Below, piece after piece: positions 1-9,256 of a stretch of 35,139 bases of DNA; the stretch's first letter is position 1, and every line of letters starts with the position of its first letter. Below the pieces are notes generated by a model, which was given only the letters and a program-made list of their open reading frames with translations, was not told the DNA's origin and did not search any database. A program made the translations under genes and the position numbers. The DNA is taken from assembly GCA_002724415.1 (NCBI GenBank), contig PBOU01000215.1, positions 1-35,139 on the forward strand, written 5' to 3'. This DNA is from Planctomycetaceae bacterium (GTDB taxonomy: Bacteria > Planctomycetota > Planctomycetia > Planctomycetales > Planctomycetaceae).

Positions 1-303
1 ACGGCGGTGACATCGATCATCTCGACTCCCGGTGGTGCCGTGGAGTTGCCGTTCACCGTCTCCCGCGGAACCGGTGCCGGTGGATCCGGAACTGTCGAAT
101 TGATACTGCCGGCTCACATCCAGGGCGTCTCGGCCACCCCGGTCAATCTCGCACCCGGACAGGCCACTGGCAAGCTGGTCATCCGCTTCGCCAAGTCCGG
201 AGCAGGACCCTTCAACCAGTCATTGAAGGTCCGGGTCCGCATCCCCGACTCCCGCGGGAATGACATGGTCGGGGAGACCACGTTTGAGGTCGTGGTCAAC
301 TAA
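1..303 (+). CDS. C-terminal fragment of a probable secreted beta-sandwich protein (5' truncated by window edge)
   Basis: The reading frame is open from the first base and ends at TAA 301-303, so about 100 residues of a larger protein are visible. The segment reads as one beta-sandwich repeat: an ELPFTVSR strand, a Gly-rich turn, a VELILP strand, then GVSATPVNLAPGQ and a closing TFEVVVN strand. This resembles the short immunoglobulin-like or PPC-like repeats at the C-termini of planctomycete surface and cytochrome proteins. No catalytic residues are present, so the function of the whole protein cannot be told. Its stop overlaps the stop of the convergent scpB gene by 3 bases. The GTG at 7 is probably an internal codon rather than a start. 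Confidence 0.6.
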   Translation, partial: TAVTSIISTPGGAVELPFTVSRGTGAGGSGTVELILPAHIQGVSATPVNLAPGQATGKLVIRFAKSGAGPFNQSLKVRVRIPDSRGNDMVGETTFEVVVN

Positions 304-1238
304 CGGAGTTCCAACTGCTCGGGAGTCGGCAGGTCCTCGATGTCTCGGATATTGAAGACTTCCAGGAAACGCTTGGTTGTTCGGTAGGTGATGTCACGAC
401 GCGGGTTGTTGCCTCGCTCGATCACCACCAGTTGGCGTCGCAGCAGTTGACGCAACATCCCACCGGCATTCTTGCGACCGTGCTTTTCAATGTCTTGCCG
501 TGAAATCGGCTGACGGTAGGCCACCAGTGCCAACACCTCGAGCTGTTCCTGGGAGAGCTTCACCTCCTTGGGGCCCAGCCCGAAGACACGATTTCTCACC
601 GGTTCGTACTCCTCCCGCAACTGCAAACGATAACCGCCTTCGACCAGGCGGATCTCGTAGGGCCGGGCTTCGATACCATACAGCCCGTTGAGACCCTCGA
701 TCTCCTCGTCCACCTGGGAGGTTCCGGTCTCCGACCCCACCAAAGACGCCAGCTTCTTGGCTGTCAGGGGCTTGCCGCCAACAAAAAGCGCCGCCTCAAT
801 CACCTGGCGAGCGGTCACACGGGGAGTCTCGGGTTTCTCGGTGCTTGGCGGATCAGGAATTTCTTCCATCCCGGTTGTCTCAACCGGGCCCGGCCAATCC
901 GCCACTTCGATCCCTGGCCCGATCTCCTCCTCGACAGCCTCGTTCGCCTCCAGGGCCTGCCGGTAAGCCGATTCGAGATCGTCATCGAGCCAATCCGGGT
1001 CAGGACTCTCGTGACCGTCGGCCTGGGGCTCTGCATCCAATCCAGGATGAGCCGGGTCGATCCGGAAATCAGGAGACTCGTCAATTTCTTCCGGCACGGT
1101 TTGTCCAACACGAAGGCCACGGAGAACCAGCGGCGGGAGTATACGAACCGTCTCGCACCTGCGAGTAGTCGAATTCCTCGAAATTCGCAGTTGGAATGAC
1201 GACCGTCGGCCCTTCCAGGCAATTCGATCACCAATCAC
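300..1238 (-). CDS. scpB: Segregation and condensation protein B (ScpB)
   Basis: ScpB is the kleisin-associated winged-helix subunit of the SMC-ScpA-ScpB complex, which compacts and segregates the chromosome. The C-terminal 170 residues match the family: ARQVIEAALFVGGKPLT opens the first winged helix, and LSQEQLEVLALVAYRQPISR with a following RQL..VVIERG segment forms the second, ending in TTKRFLEVFNI. The open frame is longer than the usual 180-220 residues because of a roughly 100-residue acidic, Pro-rich N-terminal region. The start is uncertain: GTG 1238 gives 312 residues, while GTG 1097 (reading MPEEIDESPDF) drops a basic stretch that does not look like protein. Neither has a clear Shine-Dalgarno. 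No scpA is in view. The upstream gene at 1348 is divergent. Confidence 0.88.
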   Translation of the reverse strand: MIGDRIAWKGRRSSFQLRISRNSTTRRCETVRILPPLVLRGLRVGQTVPEEIDESPDFRIDPAHPGLDAEPQADGHESPDPDWLDDDLESAYRQALEANEAVEEEIGPGIEVADWPGPVETTGMEEIPDPPSTEKPETPRVTARQVIEAALFVGGKPLTAKKLASLVGSETGTSQVDEEIEGLNGLYGIEARPYEIRLVEGGYRLQLREEYEPVRNRVFGLGPKEVKLSQEQLEVLALVAYRQPISRQDIEKHGRKNAGGMLRQLLRRQLVVIERGNNPRRDITYRTTKRFLEVFNIRDIEDLPTPEQLELR

Positions 1239-1347
1239 AGTTCATCGGAACCGGGAAACTCGCATCACTCCAAGCTCATGTGATACGATCGATCCGACGC
1301 TTGGTGGTCAAGACTCTTCAAAACCCGTTGCCGGATACGCAATCATC

Positions 1348-2652
1348 ATGAAACAGACGACCCTCACGCTGCTCGTGCTGGCAGTCAGCGCATGGACAAC
1401 TCAAGCGGTTCAAGCCGAGAACTGGCCCGGGTGGCGCGGTCCTCGAGGCGACGGTTCCAGCAGCAGCCAAACGGTCCCCGTTTCCTGGGACGCCACGACG
1501 GGCAAGAATCTCCTGTGGAAGACACCCCTGGTGGCCGAAGGTCATTCGTCACCGATCATCCATGGCAACCGGGCCTACATCGTCGGTTGCATCAAGGCCA
1601 AGAAACAACGAACACTTCTCGCCCTCGATGCCCACACCGGCAAGGTGATCTGGGAACGGGTCGTGCTCTCGGCACCATTGGAGTCCAAGCACAGCCTCAA
1701 CAGCTACGCCTCAGGCACCCCGGTCACAGATGGCAAGACGATTTATGTCTCGTTTCTGGAAGTCGGAGCCTCAAAAATCCCGGCTCCCAACGTTGGCAAC
1801 AAGCGGCTGATCACACCCGGACGCATGGTTGTCGCCGCCTACAATGCCGCAGGCAAAAAACTCTGGGCGGTCAAGCCCGGGGACTTTGTCAGCGCACACG
1901 GGTTTTGCAGCAGCCCGGTGATTTTTGAAAACCTGTTGATCGTCAACGGTGACCACGACGGCAAAAGCTACATGCTGGCGTTGGATCGCAACACCGGCAA
2001 GACAGTCTGGAAGACCGACCGCAAGTATGGCATCCGCAGTTACGTGACGCCGCTGATCCGCAACATTGACGGCCGCACCCAGATGGTCGTTTCCGGCAGC
2101 CAGCACATCACGAGTCTCGACCCGCGAACCGGCAAGCCGCACTGGATCATCGAGGGTCCGACCGAGCAATTCGTCGCATCGATGGTCTACGACGGCAACC
2201 TGTTCTTCATGGCCTGTGGCTACCCGACCTACCATGTGATGGGCATCAACCCGCGTGGCACCGGCGATGTCACCAAGTCGCACATCACGTGGCACTCACG
2301 GGGTGCCAAGTGCTATGTCCCCAGTCCGGTTGTCGTCAACAAGTACCTGCTGGTCGCCGATGACCGGGGGACCGGCAACTGTTTTGACGCCAGGACCGGT
2401 GACCGCCTCTGGCAGAACCGGCTTGGTCGCCACTACAGCGGTTCGCTGGTGACCGCGCGAGGACTGGCATTTTTCGTCGCAGACGACGGCATCACCAAGG
2501 CTGTCAAGCCAGGACCCAAGCTCCAGGTGGTCGCCGAGAACAAGCTGGGCGAATTCACCTACGCCTCCCCGGCCATCGCCCACGACCGCTTCTATATCCG
2601 CGGCGAAAAACACCTCTTCTGTCTTGGAACCGAGACGGCGGCCGGCAAGTGA
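1348..2652 (+). CDS. Secreted PQQ-like beta-propeller repeat protein
   Basis: A 434-residue protein with a Sec signal peptide (residues 1-23, cleavage after AVQA) followed by ENWPGWRGPRGDG, the usual opening of planctomycete PQQ-like propellers. Repeated blade motifs such as LLALDAHTGKVIWE, MLALDRNTGKTVWK and SLDPRTGKPHW mark a BamB-like or quinoprotein-like propeller. No heme or quinone-binding residues are evident, so a scaffold or binding role is more likely than dehydrogenase activity. Its stop overlaps the GTG start of the next gene (GTGA, 4 bases), placing it first in a probable operon with the DUF1549/DUF1553 and DUF1501 genes to 10723. It is a paralogue of the minus-strand gene at 28632-29870; both contain HSLNSYASGTP. 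Confidence 0.85.
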   Translation: MKQTTLTLLVLAVSAWTTQAVQAENWPGWRGPRGDGSSSSQTVPVSWDATTGKNLLWKTPLVAEGHSSPIIHGNRAYIVGCIKAKKQRTLLALDAHTGKVIWERVVLSAPLESKHSLNSYASGTPVTDGKTIYVSFLEVGASKIPAPNVGNKRLITPGRMVVAAYNAAGKKLWAVKPGDFVSAHGFCSSPVIFENLLIVNGDHDGKSYMLALDRNTGKTVWKTDRKYGIRSYVTPLIRNIDGRTQMVVSGSQHITSLDPRTGKPHWIIEGPTEQFVASMVYDGNLFFMACGYPTYHVMGINPRGTGDVTKSHITWHSRGAKCYVPSPVVVNKYLLVADDRGTGNCFDARTGDRLWQNRLGRHYSGSLVTARGLAFFVADDGITKAVKPGPKLQVVAENKLGEFTYASPAIAHDRFYIRGEKHLFCLGTETAAGK

Positions 2653-5021
2653 ATCGTTGCCTGATAACAACCCTGGCCCTACTGGCACCGGTCGTCGGCC
2701 TGGCTGATGACGAGCCGGTGGGATCCCGGAAACAACGCCGCGGGAACATCCCGGCCGAACAGGTCGAATTCTTCGAGCGCGAGGTGCGACCGCTGTTGGT
2801 CAAGCACTGCTTCGAATGCCATTCGGCCAAGTCCAAGCCCCTGCAAGGAGGCCTGCGACTGGACACCCGGGAGGCCACCCGACGTGGAGGCGAATCGGGT
2901 GCCGCGGTCGTGCCCGGCAAGCCCGACGACAGTTTGCTGATCGCCGCGGTCCGGCGCGATGGCATCGAGATGCCCCCCAAGCGAAAACTGCAACCCCGTG
3001 AAATTCGAATACTCGAACGATGGGTCGCCCTGGGGGCACCTGACCCCCGGATCGGGGGACCGTCCATTTCCGCCGTGTCACCCTCCAGCCCCCAGGCACG
3101 GGCCTGGTGGGCATTCCGACCATTCACGACCACCGTGCCCCAGCCAACCAACGACGACTGGTCACGCAATCGTATCGACCGCTTTGTCCTCTCCCGGCTC
3201 CAGCAAGCTCGGCTGGCCCCTTCACCCAGGGCCGATCGCCGATCTTTGATCCGCCGGCTCAGCTTCGACCTCACCGGCCTGGGTCCGACGCCCGACCAGG
3301 TCGACCGCTTCGTCGCCGACAATGCCCCCGGGGCCTACGATCGCCTGGTCACCCGCCTGCTGGCCTCGCCGGCCTACGGAGAACACTGGGGCCGTTTCTG
3401 GTTGGACAAGGCGCGCTACGCCGATGCGTTGCCCGGTTTTGAAGGCAGCACGGCTGGCCCGTGGAGGTACCGAGACTGGGTCATCGATGCCTTGAACGCC
3501 GACACGGGTTACGACGATTTCGTCTCGCGACAATTGGCCACCGACCTGATGCCAGACACCGGGCCCGACGATCTCGCCGCACTGGGCTTTTTCGGACTCA
3601 GCCCCTCCTACTGGAAAGAACTCAAGCTCGACATCAGCCTGGTTCGAGAGACCGTGGCCAAGGAACTCGAGGAGCGGGTCGATGTTTTCGGCCGCACGTT
3701 CCTGGGACTGACCCTGGCCTGCTCAAGATGCCATGACCACAAGTTTGATCCCATTTCCAACCACGACTACTACGCGATCGGCGGCGTGCTGATGAGCAGT
3801 CGTCCGGTTGACCGACCACTGGCAAGCGATGACGTCTGGTTGCCAATCCGCGCGGCCCGCGAACGAGTCCGCACGCTCACCGTCAGCCTGGCCAAGATGA
3901 AGGAACAGTTGCCCAAAACCGCGGCGAACAAGAAGCGGTTCAAGGACATCGAGGCACAGATTGCCTCGACCAGAAAATCGGCGGCATTCGCATCGAACAC
4001 GGTCATGGTCCGGGCGGTCGAGGAAGCAAGTATTCACGTCGTTCCGGATGGCCCGGCAAGGAACCGGATCGAATTCCGGCGAGGCCAACCGCGCGACCTG
4101 CATGTTCACATCCGCGGCAACCCGATGAGAAAAGGCCCCGTGGTGCCTCGCCGATTTCTCGAGGTGCTGACCGCCGGAAAACTCAAACCGTTTCAGCACG
4201 GCAGCGGACGACTCGAACTCGCCAGGGCACTCTTTGACGACGGCCACCCGCTTGTCGCCCGGGTCATCGTCAATCGCATCTGGGAGCAACACTTCGGCTT
4301 CGGCCTGGTGCGAACGCCCAGCAACTTCGGCACACAGGGACAACGGCCGTCCCACCCGGCACTGCTCGACGATCTCGCCGCCCGTTTCGTAGCACACGAC
4401 TGGTCACTGAAGTGGTTGCACCGTGAGATTCTCAGCTCGGCCACATTTCAACAATCCAGTCGCAACCGGCCCGACGGTGTCGCACACGACCCTGGCAACC
4501 GCCTGTTGTGGCATTTCAGCCCAAGACGACTCGCGATCGAACCGTGGCGAGACGCGATGCTGCAGGTCACCGGTTCGCTTGATCAACGCCTGGGTGGACC
4601 ATCCGGCGATCTGGGCAACCTCAAGAATTCGCGACGAACGCTCTACGGGAAAATCGACCGCAAGACGCTCAACGTCATCCTGAAAATGCACGACTTCCCC
4701 GATCCCGGAACGCACAGTCCCCGCCGGGAACCGACAACCACGCCCGTGCAGCAATTGTTCGCCATGAACAGTCCATTCCTGTTCCAACAGGCCGATCGGC
4801 TGGCCGGACAGATCCGAACCAACCGTGGTCAGCCGACACGATCCACGATCCACAACGCGTACCGGGTGCTCTTCCAGCGTTCACCAACAGACGACGAATT
4901 GTCGATTGGTGAAACATTCCTCGAGACCGGCCAATCGACCGATGTGAAGAAAAGCGATGCGCGTTGGTCCCAGTACCTCCACGCCTTGCTGGCCAGCAAC
5001 GAGTTTCTCTTTGTCGACTGA
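2649..5021 (+). CDS. PSCyt1 cytochrome c + DUF1549 + DUF1553 protein
   Basis: A 790-residue exported protein. Residues 1-20 form a signal peptide. A heme-binding CFECH (Cys54, Cys57, His58) lies in a planctomycete cytochrome C domain (PSCyt1) and is followed by GGLRLDTREA. A DUF1549 region follows, with RRLSFDLTGLGPTP near residue 200 and a second CxxCH, CSRCHDHKFDPI, at residues 358-362. A DUF1553 region starts near GNPMRKGPVVPRRFL and includes RVIVNRIWEQHFG. The family is very common in planctomycetes; its reaction is not established, though polysaccharide-related or electron-transfer roles have been suggested. The GTG start overlaps the previous stop (GTGA), implying translational coupling. 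The DUF1501 gene follows closely, as is usual. Confidence 0.9.
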   Translation: MNRCLITTLALLAPVVGLADDEPVGSRKQRRGNIPAEQVEFFEREVRPLLVKHCFECHSAKSKPLQGGLRLDTREATRRGGESGAAVVPGKPDDSLLIAAVRRDGIEMPPKRKLQPREIRILERWVALGAPDPRIGGPSISAVSPSSPQARAWWAFRPFTTTVPQPTNDDWSRNRIDRFVLSRLQQARLAPSPRADRRSLIRRLSFDLTGLGPTPDQVDRFVADNAPGAYDRLVTRLLASPAYGEHWGRFWLDKARYADALPGFEGSTAGPWRYRDWVIDALNADTGYDDFVSRQLATDLMPDTGPDDLAALGFFGLSPSYWKELKLDISLVRETVAKELEERVDVFGRTFLGLTLACSRCHDHKFDPISNHDYYAIGGVLMSSRPVDRPLASDDVWLPIRAARERVRTLTVSLAKMKEQLPKTAANKKRFKDIEAQIASTRKSAAFASNTVMVRAVEEASIHVVPDGPARNRIEFRRGQPRDLHVHIRGNPMRKGPVVPRRFLEVLTAGKLKPFQHGSGRLELARALFDDGHPLVARVIVNRIWEQHFGFGLVRTPSNFGTQGQRPSHPALLDDLAARFVAHDWSLKWLHREILSSATFQQSSRNRPDGVAHDPGNRLLWHFSPRRLAIEPWRDAMLQVTGSLDQRLGGPSGDLGNLKNSRRTLYGKIDRKTLNVILKMHDFPDPGTHSPRREPTTTPVQQLFAMNSPFLFQQADRLAGQIRTNRGQPTRSTIHNAYRVLFQRSPTDDELSIGETFLETGQSTDVKKSDARWSQYLHALLASNEFLFVD

Positions 5022-5069
5022 ACGACGCCACTGGTGGCCGATACGATGACCCCCAACCACCCACAACCA

Positions 5070-6434
5070 ATGAACACTCCCCTTCCCCTGAATCCACTTT
5101 CGCGCCGGGCCATGATCGGCCGACTTGGCGGCAGTCTCGGTTCCGTGGGAGTCGCCTCGGCACTCGCGGCCGATCAATCGCTGTCTCACTACGGCGGTCG
5201 AGCCAAGCGAGTGATCCAGCTGTTCATGAACGGCGGACCCTACCAGGGGGATCTGTTTGATCCCAAGCCGGCACTGAAGAAGTTCCAGGGACAACGACCC
5301 GAGGGAGCGACGCTGCGGACCGAGCGGATCACCGGCGGGCTGTTGCCCTCGATTCGCAAGTTTGCGCCGCGGGGAAATAGTGGAGTGGTCGTCAGCGATC
5401 TCCTCCCGGAAATCTCGCGCGTGATCGACGACATCTGCGTCCTCAAGGGGTGCTACTCGGACAACCCCAATCACAATCCGGCCATGTTCCTGATGAATTG
5501 TGGCGCCCTGACCTCGGCCGTACCCAGCGTGGGCAGTTGGGTGAGTTACGGGCTGGGGTCCGAGAACCGCAACCTGCCGGCCTTTGTCGTGCTGGCCACC
5601 GGCTACCCCGTCGAGGCACCCCTGACCTGGACCAGCGCCTTCCTGCCCAACCATCACCAGGGCACTCATATCAACCACAGCAACCTGGCGCCCGAGAAGA
5701 TCATTCCCTTCCTCCGCAACGCTCGCTACGACCGCAAGGTGCAACGCCGGCAACTCGACCTGCTCGGCCAACTCAACCAGAAACACCTGGAGAATCGCGG
5801 TGGCGGCGATCGTTTGGCGTCTCGGATCGAATCGATGGAGACCGCCTTCCGGATGCAGTTCGAGGCGACCGACGCCTTTGACCTGGGCCAGGAAACCAAG
5901 CAGACCCGCGAGGCCTACGGGCCCGGAAAATTCGCAAACGGTTGTTTGCTGGCTCGCCGGTTGTGCGAACGGGGTGTGCGTTATGTCCAGCTGTACTACG
6001 ACGGTGGCCAGCCCTGGGACACCCACAACAACCACAACGAACGGATGGTCACCCTGACACGCAACGTCGACCGTCCGATCGCTTCGATGTTGAATGATCT
6101 GAAACAGCGAGGACTGCTCGAGGACACGCTGGTGGTGTGGGGCGGCGAATTTGGCCGGACCCCGGTCTCGGAAAACGGCAATGGCCGAGACCACAACCAT
6201 CATGGTTTCACGATGTGGATGGCCGGAGGAGGAGTCCGTGGTGGAATGGCTTTCGGTGAAACCGACGACTTCGGTTTCAAGGCCGTCACCGACACGATGC
6301 ACGTCCACGATGTCCATGCCACGATGCTGCACCTGCTGGGCATCGACCACACCCAGTTGACGTACCGCTACGCCGGCCGCGACTTCCGCCTGACGGATGT
6401 CTACGGACGGGTGGTCAACGAGATCCTGGTCTAG
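5070..6434 (+). CDS. DUF1501 protein, Tat-exported
   Basis: DUF1501 proteins belong to the alkaline phosphatase/sulfatase-like superfamily, are typically exported by Tat, and pair with DUF1549/DUF1553 proteins; no reaction is established. Here the N-terminus reads NPLSRRAMIGRLGG, a twin-arginine signal. Family landmarks are QLFMNGGPYQ near the start, RRLCERGVRYVQLYYDGGQPWDTH, GGEFGRTP, GRDHNHHGF and a C-terminal HDVHATMLHLLGIDH. In-frame starts are GTG 5034, ATG 5046 and ATG 5070; ATG 5070 is chosen because it gives the short N-region usual for these Tat signals, although none has a clear Shine-Dalgarno. It lies 48 bases (or 12 with GTG 5034) after its DUF1549/DUF1553 partner. Confidence 0.88.
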   Translation: MNTPLPLNPLSRRAMIGRLGGSLGSVGVASALAADQSLSHYGGRAKRVIQLFMNGGPYQGDLFDPKPALKKFQGQRPEGATLRTERITGGLLPSIRKFAPRGNSGVVVSDLLPEISRVIDDICVLKGCYSDNPNHNPAMFLMNCGALTSAVPSVGSWVSYGLGSENRNLPAFVVLATGYPVEAPLTWTSAFLPNHHQGTHINHSNLAPEKIIPFLRNARYDRKVQRRQLDLLGQLNQKHLENRGGGDRLASRIESMETAFRMQFEATDAFDLGQETKQTREAYGPGKFANGCLLARRLCERGVRYVQLYYDGGQPWDTHNNHNERMVTLTRNVDRPIASMLNDLKQRGLLEDTLVVWGGEFGRTPVSENGNGRDHNHHGFTMWMAGGGVRGGMAFGETDDFGFKAVTDTMHVHDVHATMLHLLGIDHTQLTYRYAGRDFRLTDVYGRVVNEILV

Positions 6435-6493
6435 ACGCGCTCGCGGTGATGGCGGGGCGATCTTTCTCTGCAACCGGCGTTAGAATCGACCCC

Positions 6494-9247
6494 ATGAGAG
6501 GCTTGCCGCTTTTGTTGATGATCACCACGGCGACACCCGGTCTGTGCGCCGAGGCGACTGAACCCAATAACGCGGTACGAGATCTGCTGAGCAAACACTG
6601 CTTCTCCTGCCACGGACCCGACAAGCAGCAGGGTGGACTGAGGCTGGACAAGAGACGGTCTTTACTCGCCGGTGGAGACTCGGGCGAGCCGGCCATTCGG
6701 CCGGGACAACCTTCTGCCAGCGAATTGATTCGACGAATCACCAGCCGCGACCCCGAAGTGATGATGCCTCCCAAGGGATCACGATTGACTCCCACGGCGA
6801 CCGGGCTGATTTCGGAGTGGATCCGGCGAGGTGCCGTGATGACCGGGGACACCGACGCGGGGACATCACACTGGTCGTTCCAGCCGCTGAAGCCGGTTCG
6901 CCTGCCAACACTCTCCAGGGCAGATGCGGCCCGAGCCCGATCACCCATCGACCTTTTTGTTGTCTCGCGGCTGGCAGCCGACAAACTGGAATTGTCACCG
7001 CCAACCGATCGTCGTCGATTGTTGCGTCGCGCCTCACTGGTCCTGACGGGCTTGCCACCGTCTCCCGAACAGGCCCGGCACTTCCAGGCCGATCTCGATC
7101 CGGGGGCCTGGGAACGAGCCGTGGACCGGTTGCTGGCCAGCCCCCGCTACGGGGAACGCTGGGCCAGCCACTGGCTGGACCTTGTCCGCTTTGCCGAGAC
7201 AACCGGCTACGAGACCAATTCGCGAATCGGCAACGCCTGGTATTACCGCGATTACGTCATACAGGCCTTCAACGATGACAGACCCTACGACCGTTTTGTC
7301 TTCGAACAACTCGCCGGAGACACAACCCGAAACGACACCGCCACCGGGTTCCTGGTTGCCGGCCCCCGTGACACGGTCAAGAGTCCCGACGAACGACTGA
7401 CCCGCCAACAACGCCAGGACGAATTGGACGAGGTGATCTCGGCCACCGGATCGGTGTTCCTGGGACTCACGATCGGCTGCGCGCGATGCCACAGCCACAA
7501 GTTCGACCCGATCCCGCAACGGGATTACTACGCCGTGCAGGCCCTGTTTGCCGGTGTTCGTTACGGCAACCGCCGGATCCACGGGGACCAGGACGATCGG
7601 TGGCGGGCCCGTGTGCCAGCTGTCCAGGATCGACTCAACAAAATCGGTATTCTTCGCGAGAAACTGAGAAAGACCTTCCGGCTGCGCAAGTCGGTCGACT
7701 TCCGGCAGACAACCGAATCCTTCGACGCGGTCACCACGTCCGCACTGCGGCTGACAATCCACGCCACCAATGACGGCGGATCGCCAAAACTCGACGACCT
7801 GGAAGCCTGGACACCCGCGGGGGACCGTGGCCCATCCCGGAATGTCGCGCTGGACACGCTCGGTGCGGTGGCCGACTCTTCCAGTTTCGCCATGGCCAAT
7901 CAATCACGCCTGGCAGAAAACCTGATCGACGGCGCCCGCAAGCTCAACTTCTTCTGGCAGGCCCGACAACCGGGGCCCGCCTGGGTGACAATCACCTTTG
8001 CCAGGCCACAGACCATCCATCGCGTCATCCTGAAGCCGATGGGATCCTCGGTACCGGTTGACTACGACCTCGAGGTTCCCGATGGACCGGGCACCTGGCG
8101 AACGATCGCTCACTCCCGCGACCGAACCCTCCACCCCAAGGACCAGCGTGCGGCCAAGACAATCCGGATGCAGGGTGTCGCGGCCGCCGATGTCCTCCAG
8201 CTCCGGAACACCGCGGGTCGCTTCGCCTCGGCCCAGGCTGAACTCGACCGGCTCACCGCGGGACCACAGGGGTTCCTGGGCACTTTCCAGGCCCCCGAGA
8301 CCACATACCGCCTGAAACGTGGCGACCCGATGCAGCGACTGGAACAGGTCGTGCCCGACGTCCCCGGATTGATCGGGTCGCTCGACCTGGATGCCCGTGC
8401 CAGCGACACGACTCGACGAATCGCCCTGGCTCGTGCAATCACCAGTTCACACAATCCACTGACCCCACGGGTGATCGTCAATCGCATCTGGCAACATCAC
8501 TTCGGCACCGGGCTGGTCGACACACCCTCGGACCTCGGTCGCAACGGCTCCCGACCAACACATCCCAAGCTGCTCGACTGGCTGGCACTGGATCTGGTGC
8601 AACATGGCTGGTCACTGAAACACCTGCAACGTCGTATTCTGCTCTCGGCCACGTTCCGTCAGTCATCTCGACCGCGGGCGGCGGCTCTCGCCATCGATGG
8701 TGACACGAGGCTGCTGTGGCGGTTTCCACCGAGACGGCTCGAGGCCGAGGCTCTCCGCGACTCGATCCTCGCGGCCAGCGGCCGACTCAACAACCAAATG
8801 CGCGGCCAGGGTTTTGACTTCTACGACGTGCCCCAGAGCAATTTTGGTGATTACGTCCCCAAGGAGGAATTCGACCGATCCGGCTGGCGACGGATGGTCT
8901 ATGGAACCCGGATCCGCCTGATGCGGCCGGGAATCTTCGGTGCATTCGATTGTCCTGACGGTGGACAGATGGCGCCGAAGCGAACGCGATCAACGACACC
9001 CGTTCAGTCACTGGGACTGTTCAACAGCCGGTTCATGAACCGGCAGGCCCGATTCCTGGCCGAACGGGCTCGCGACGCGGTGGGCGCCGACACGGGGAAC
9101 CAGGTCCAGGCCATGGTCAACTGGACTCTGGGCCGAGAACTGGAGCCCGAGGAACAAACGGTGCTGGTTGAACTCGCCCGGCGGTTCGGACCACAGCAGG
9201 TCGGGCGGGTGCTTCTGAATTCCAACGAGTTCGTGTTCCTGGAGTAA
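6494..9247 (+). CDS. PSCyt1 + DUF1549 + discoidin-like insert + DUF1553 protein
   Basis: A 917-residue paralogue of the gene at 2649. The chosen ATG 6494 starts a clear signal peptide (MRGLPLLLMITTATPGLCA); upstream GTG 6446 and ATG 6449 would add 15-16 residues in front of it. The heme motif CFSCH (Cys36, Cys39, His40) is followed by GGLRLDKRRSL. DUF1549 carries CARCHSHKFDPI at residues 329-333. Between DUF1549 and DUF1553, about residues 416-575 contain an extra beta-rich module (SALRLTIHATNDG, NLIDG, PGPAWVTITFARPQTIHRVIL) with the pattern of an F5/8-type C (discoidin) carbohydrate-binding domain. DUF1553 follows, including RVIVNRIWQHHFG. The insert suggests glycan or surface binding; that is inference. 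The DUF1501 gene begins 9 bases downstream. Confidence 0.88.
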   Translation: MRGLPLLLMITTATPGLCAEATEPNNAVRDLLSKHCFSCHGPDKQQGGLRLDKRRSLLAGGDSGEPAIRPGQPSASELIRRITSRDPEVMMPPKGSRLTPTATGLISEWIRRGAVMTGDTDAGTSHWSFQPLKPVRLPTLSRADAARARSPIDLFVVSRLAADKLELSPPTDRRRLLRRASLVLTGLPPSPEQARHFQADLDPGAWERAVDRLLASPRYGERWASHWLDLVRFAETTGYETNSRIGNAWYYRDYVIQAFNDDRPYDRFVFEQLAGDTTRNDTATGFLVAGPRDTVKSPDERLTRQQRQDELDEVISATGSVFLGLTIGCARCHSHKFDPIPQRDYYAVQALFAGVRYGNRRIHGDQDDRWRARVPAVQDRLNKIGILREKLRKTFRLRKSVDFRQTTESFDAVTTSALRLTIHATNDGGSPKLDDLEAWTPAGDRGPSRNVALDTLGAVADSSSFAMANQSRLAENLIDGARKLNFFWQARQPGPAWVTITFARPQTIHRVILKPMGSSVPVDYDLEVPDGPGTWRTIAHSRDRTLHPKDQRAAKTIRMQGVAAADVLQLRNTAGRFASAQAELDRLTAGPQGFLGTFQAPETTYRLKRGDPMQRLEQVVPDVPGLIGSLDLDARASDTTRRIALARAITSSHNPLTPRVIVNRIWQHHFGTGLVDTPSDLGRNGSRPTHPKLLDWLALDLVQHGWSLKHLQRRILLSATFRQSSRPRAAALAIDGDTRLLWRFPPRRLEAEALRDSILAASGRLNNQMRGQGFDFYDVPQSNFGDYVPKEEFDRSGWRRMVYGTRIRLMRPGIFGAFDCPDGGQMAPKRTRSTTPVQSLGLFNSRFMNRQARFLAERARDAVGADTGNQVQAMVNWTLGRELEPEEQTVLVELARRFGPQQVGRVLLNSNEFVFLE

Positions 9248-9256
9248 CCCGCTCGC

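Noticed and set aside
4881-6473. 530-residue open frame on the minus strand
   Set aside because: Antisense to the DUF1501 gene and the tail of the DUF1553 gene; no recognisable motif.
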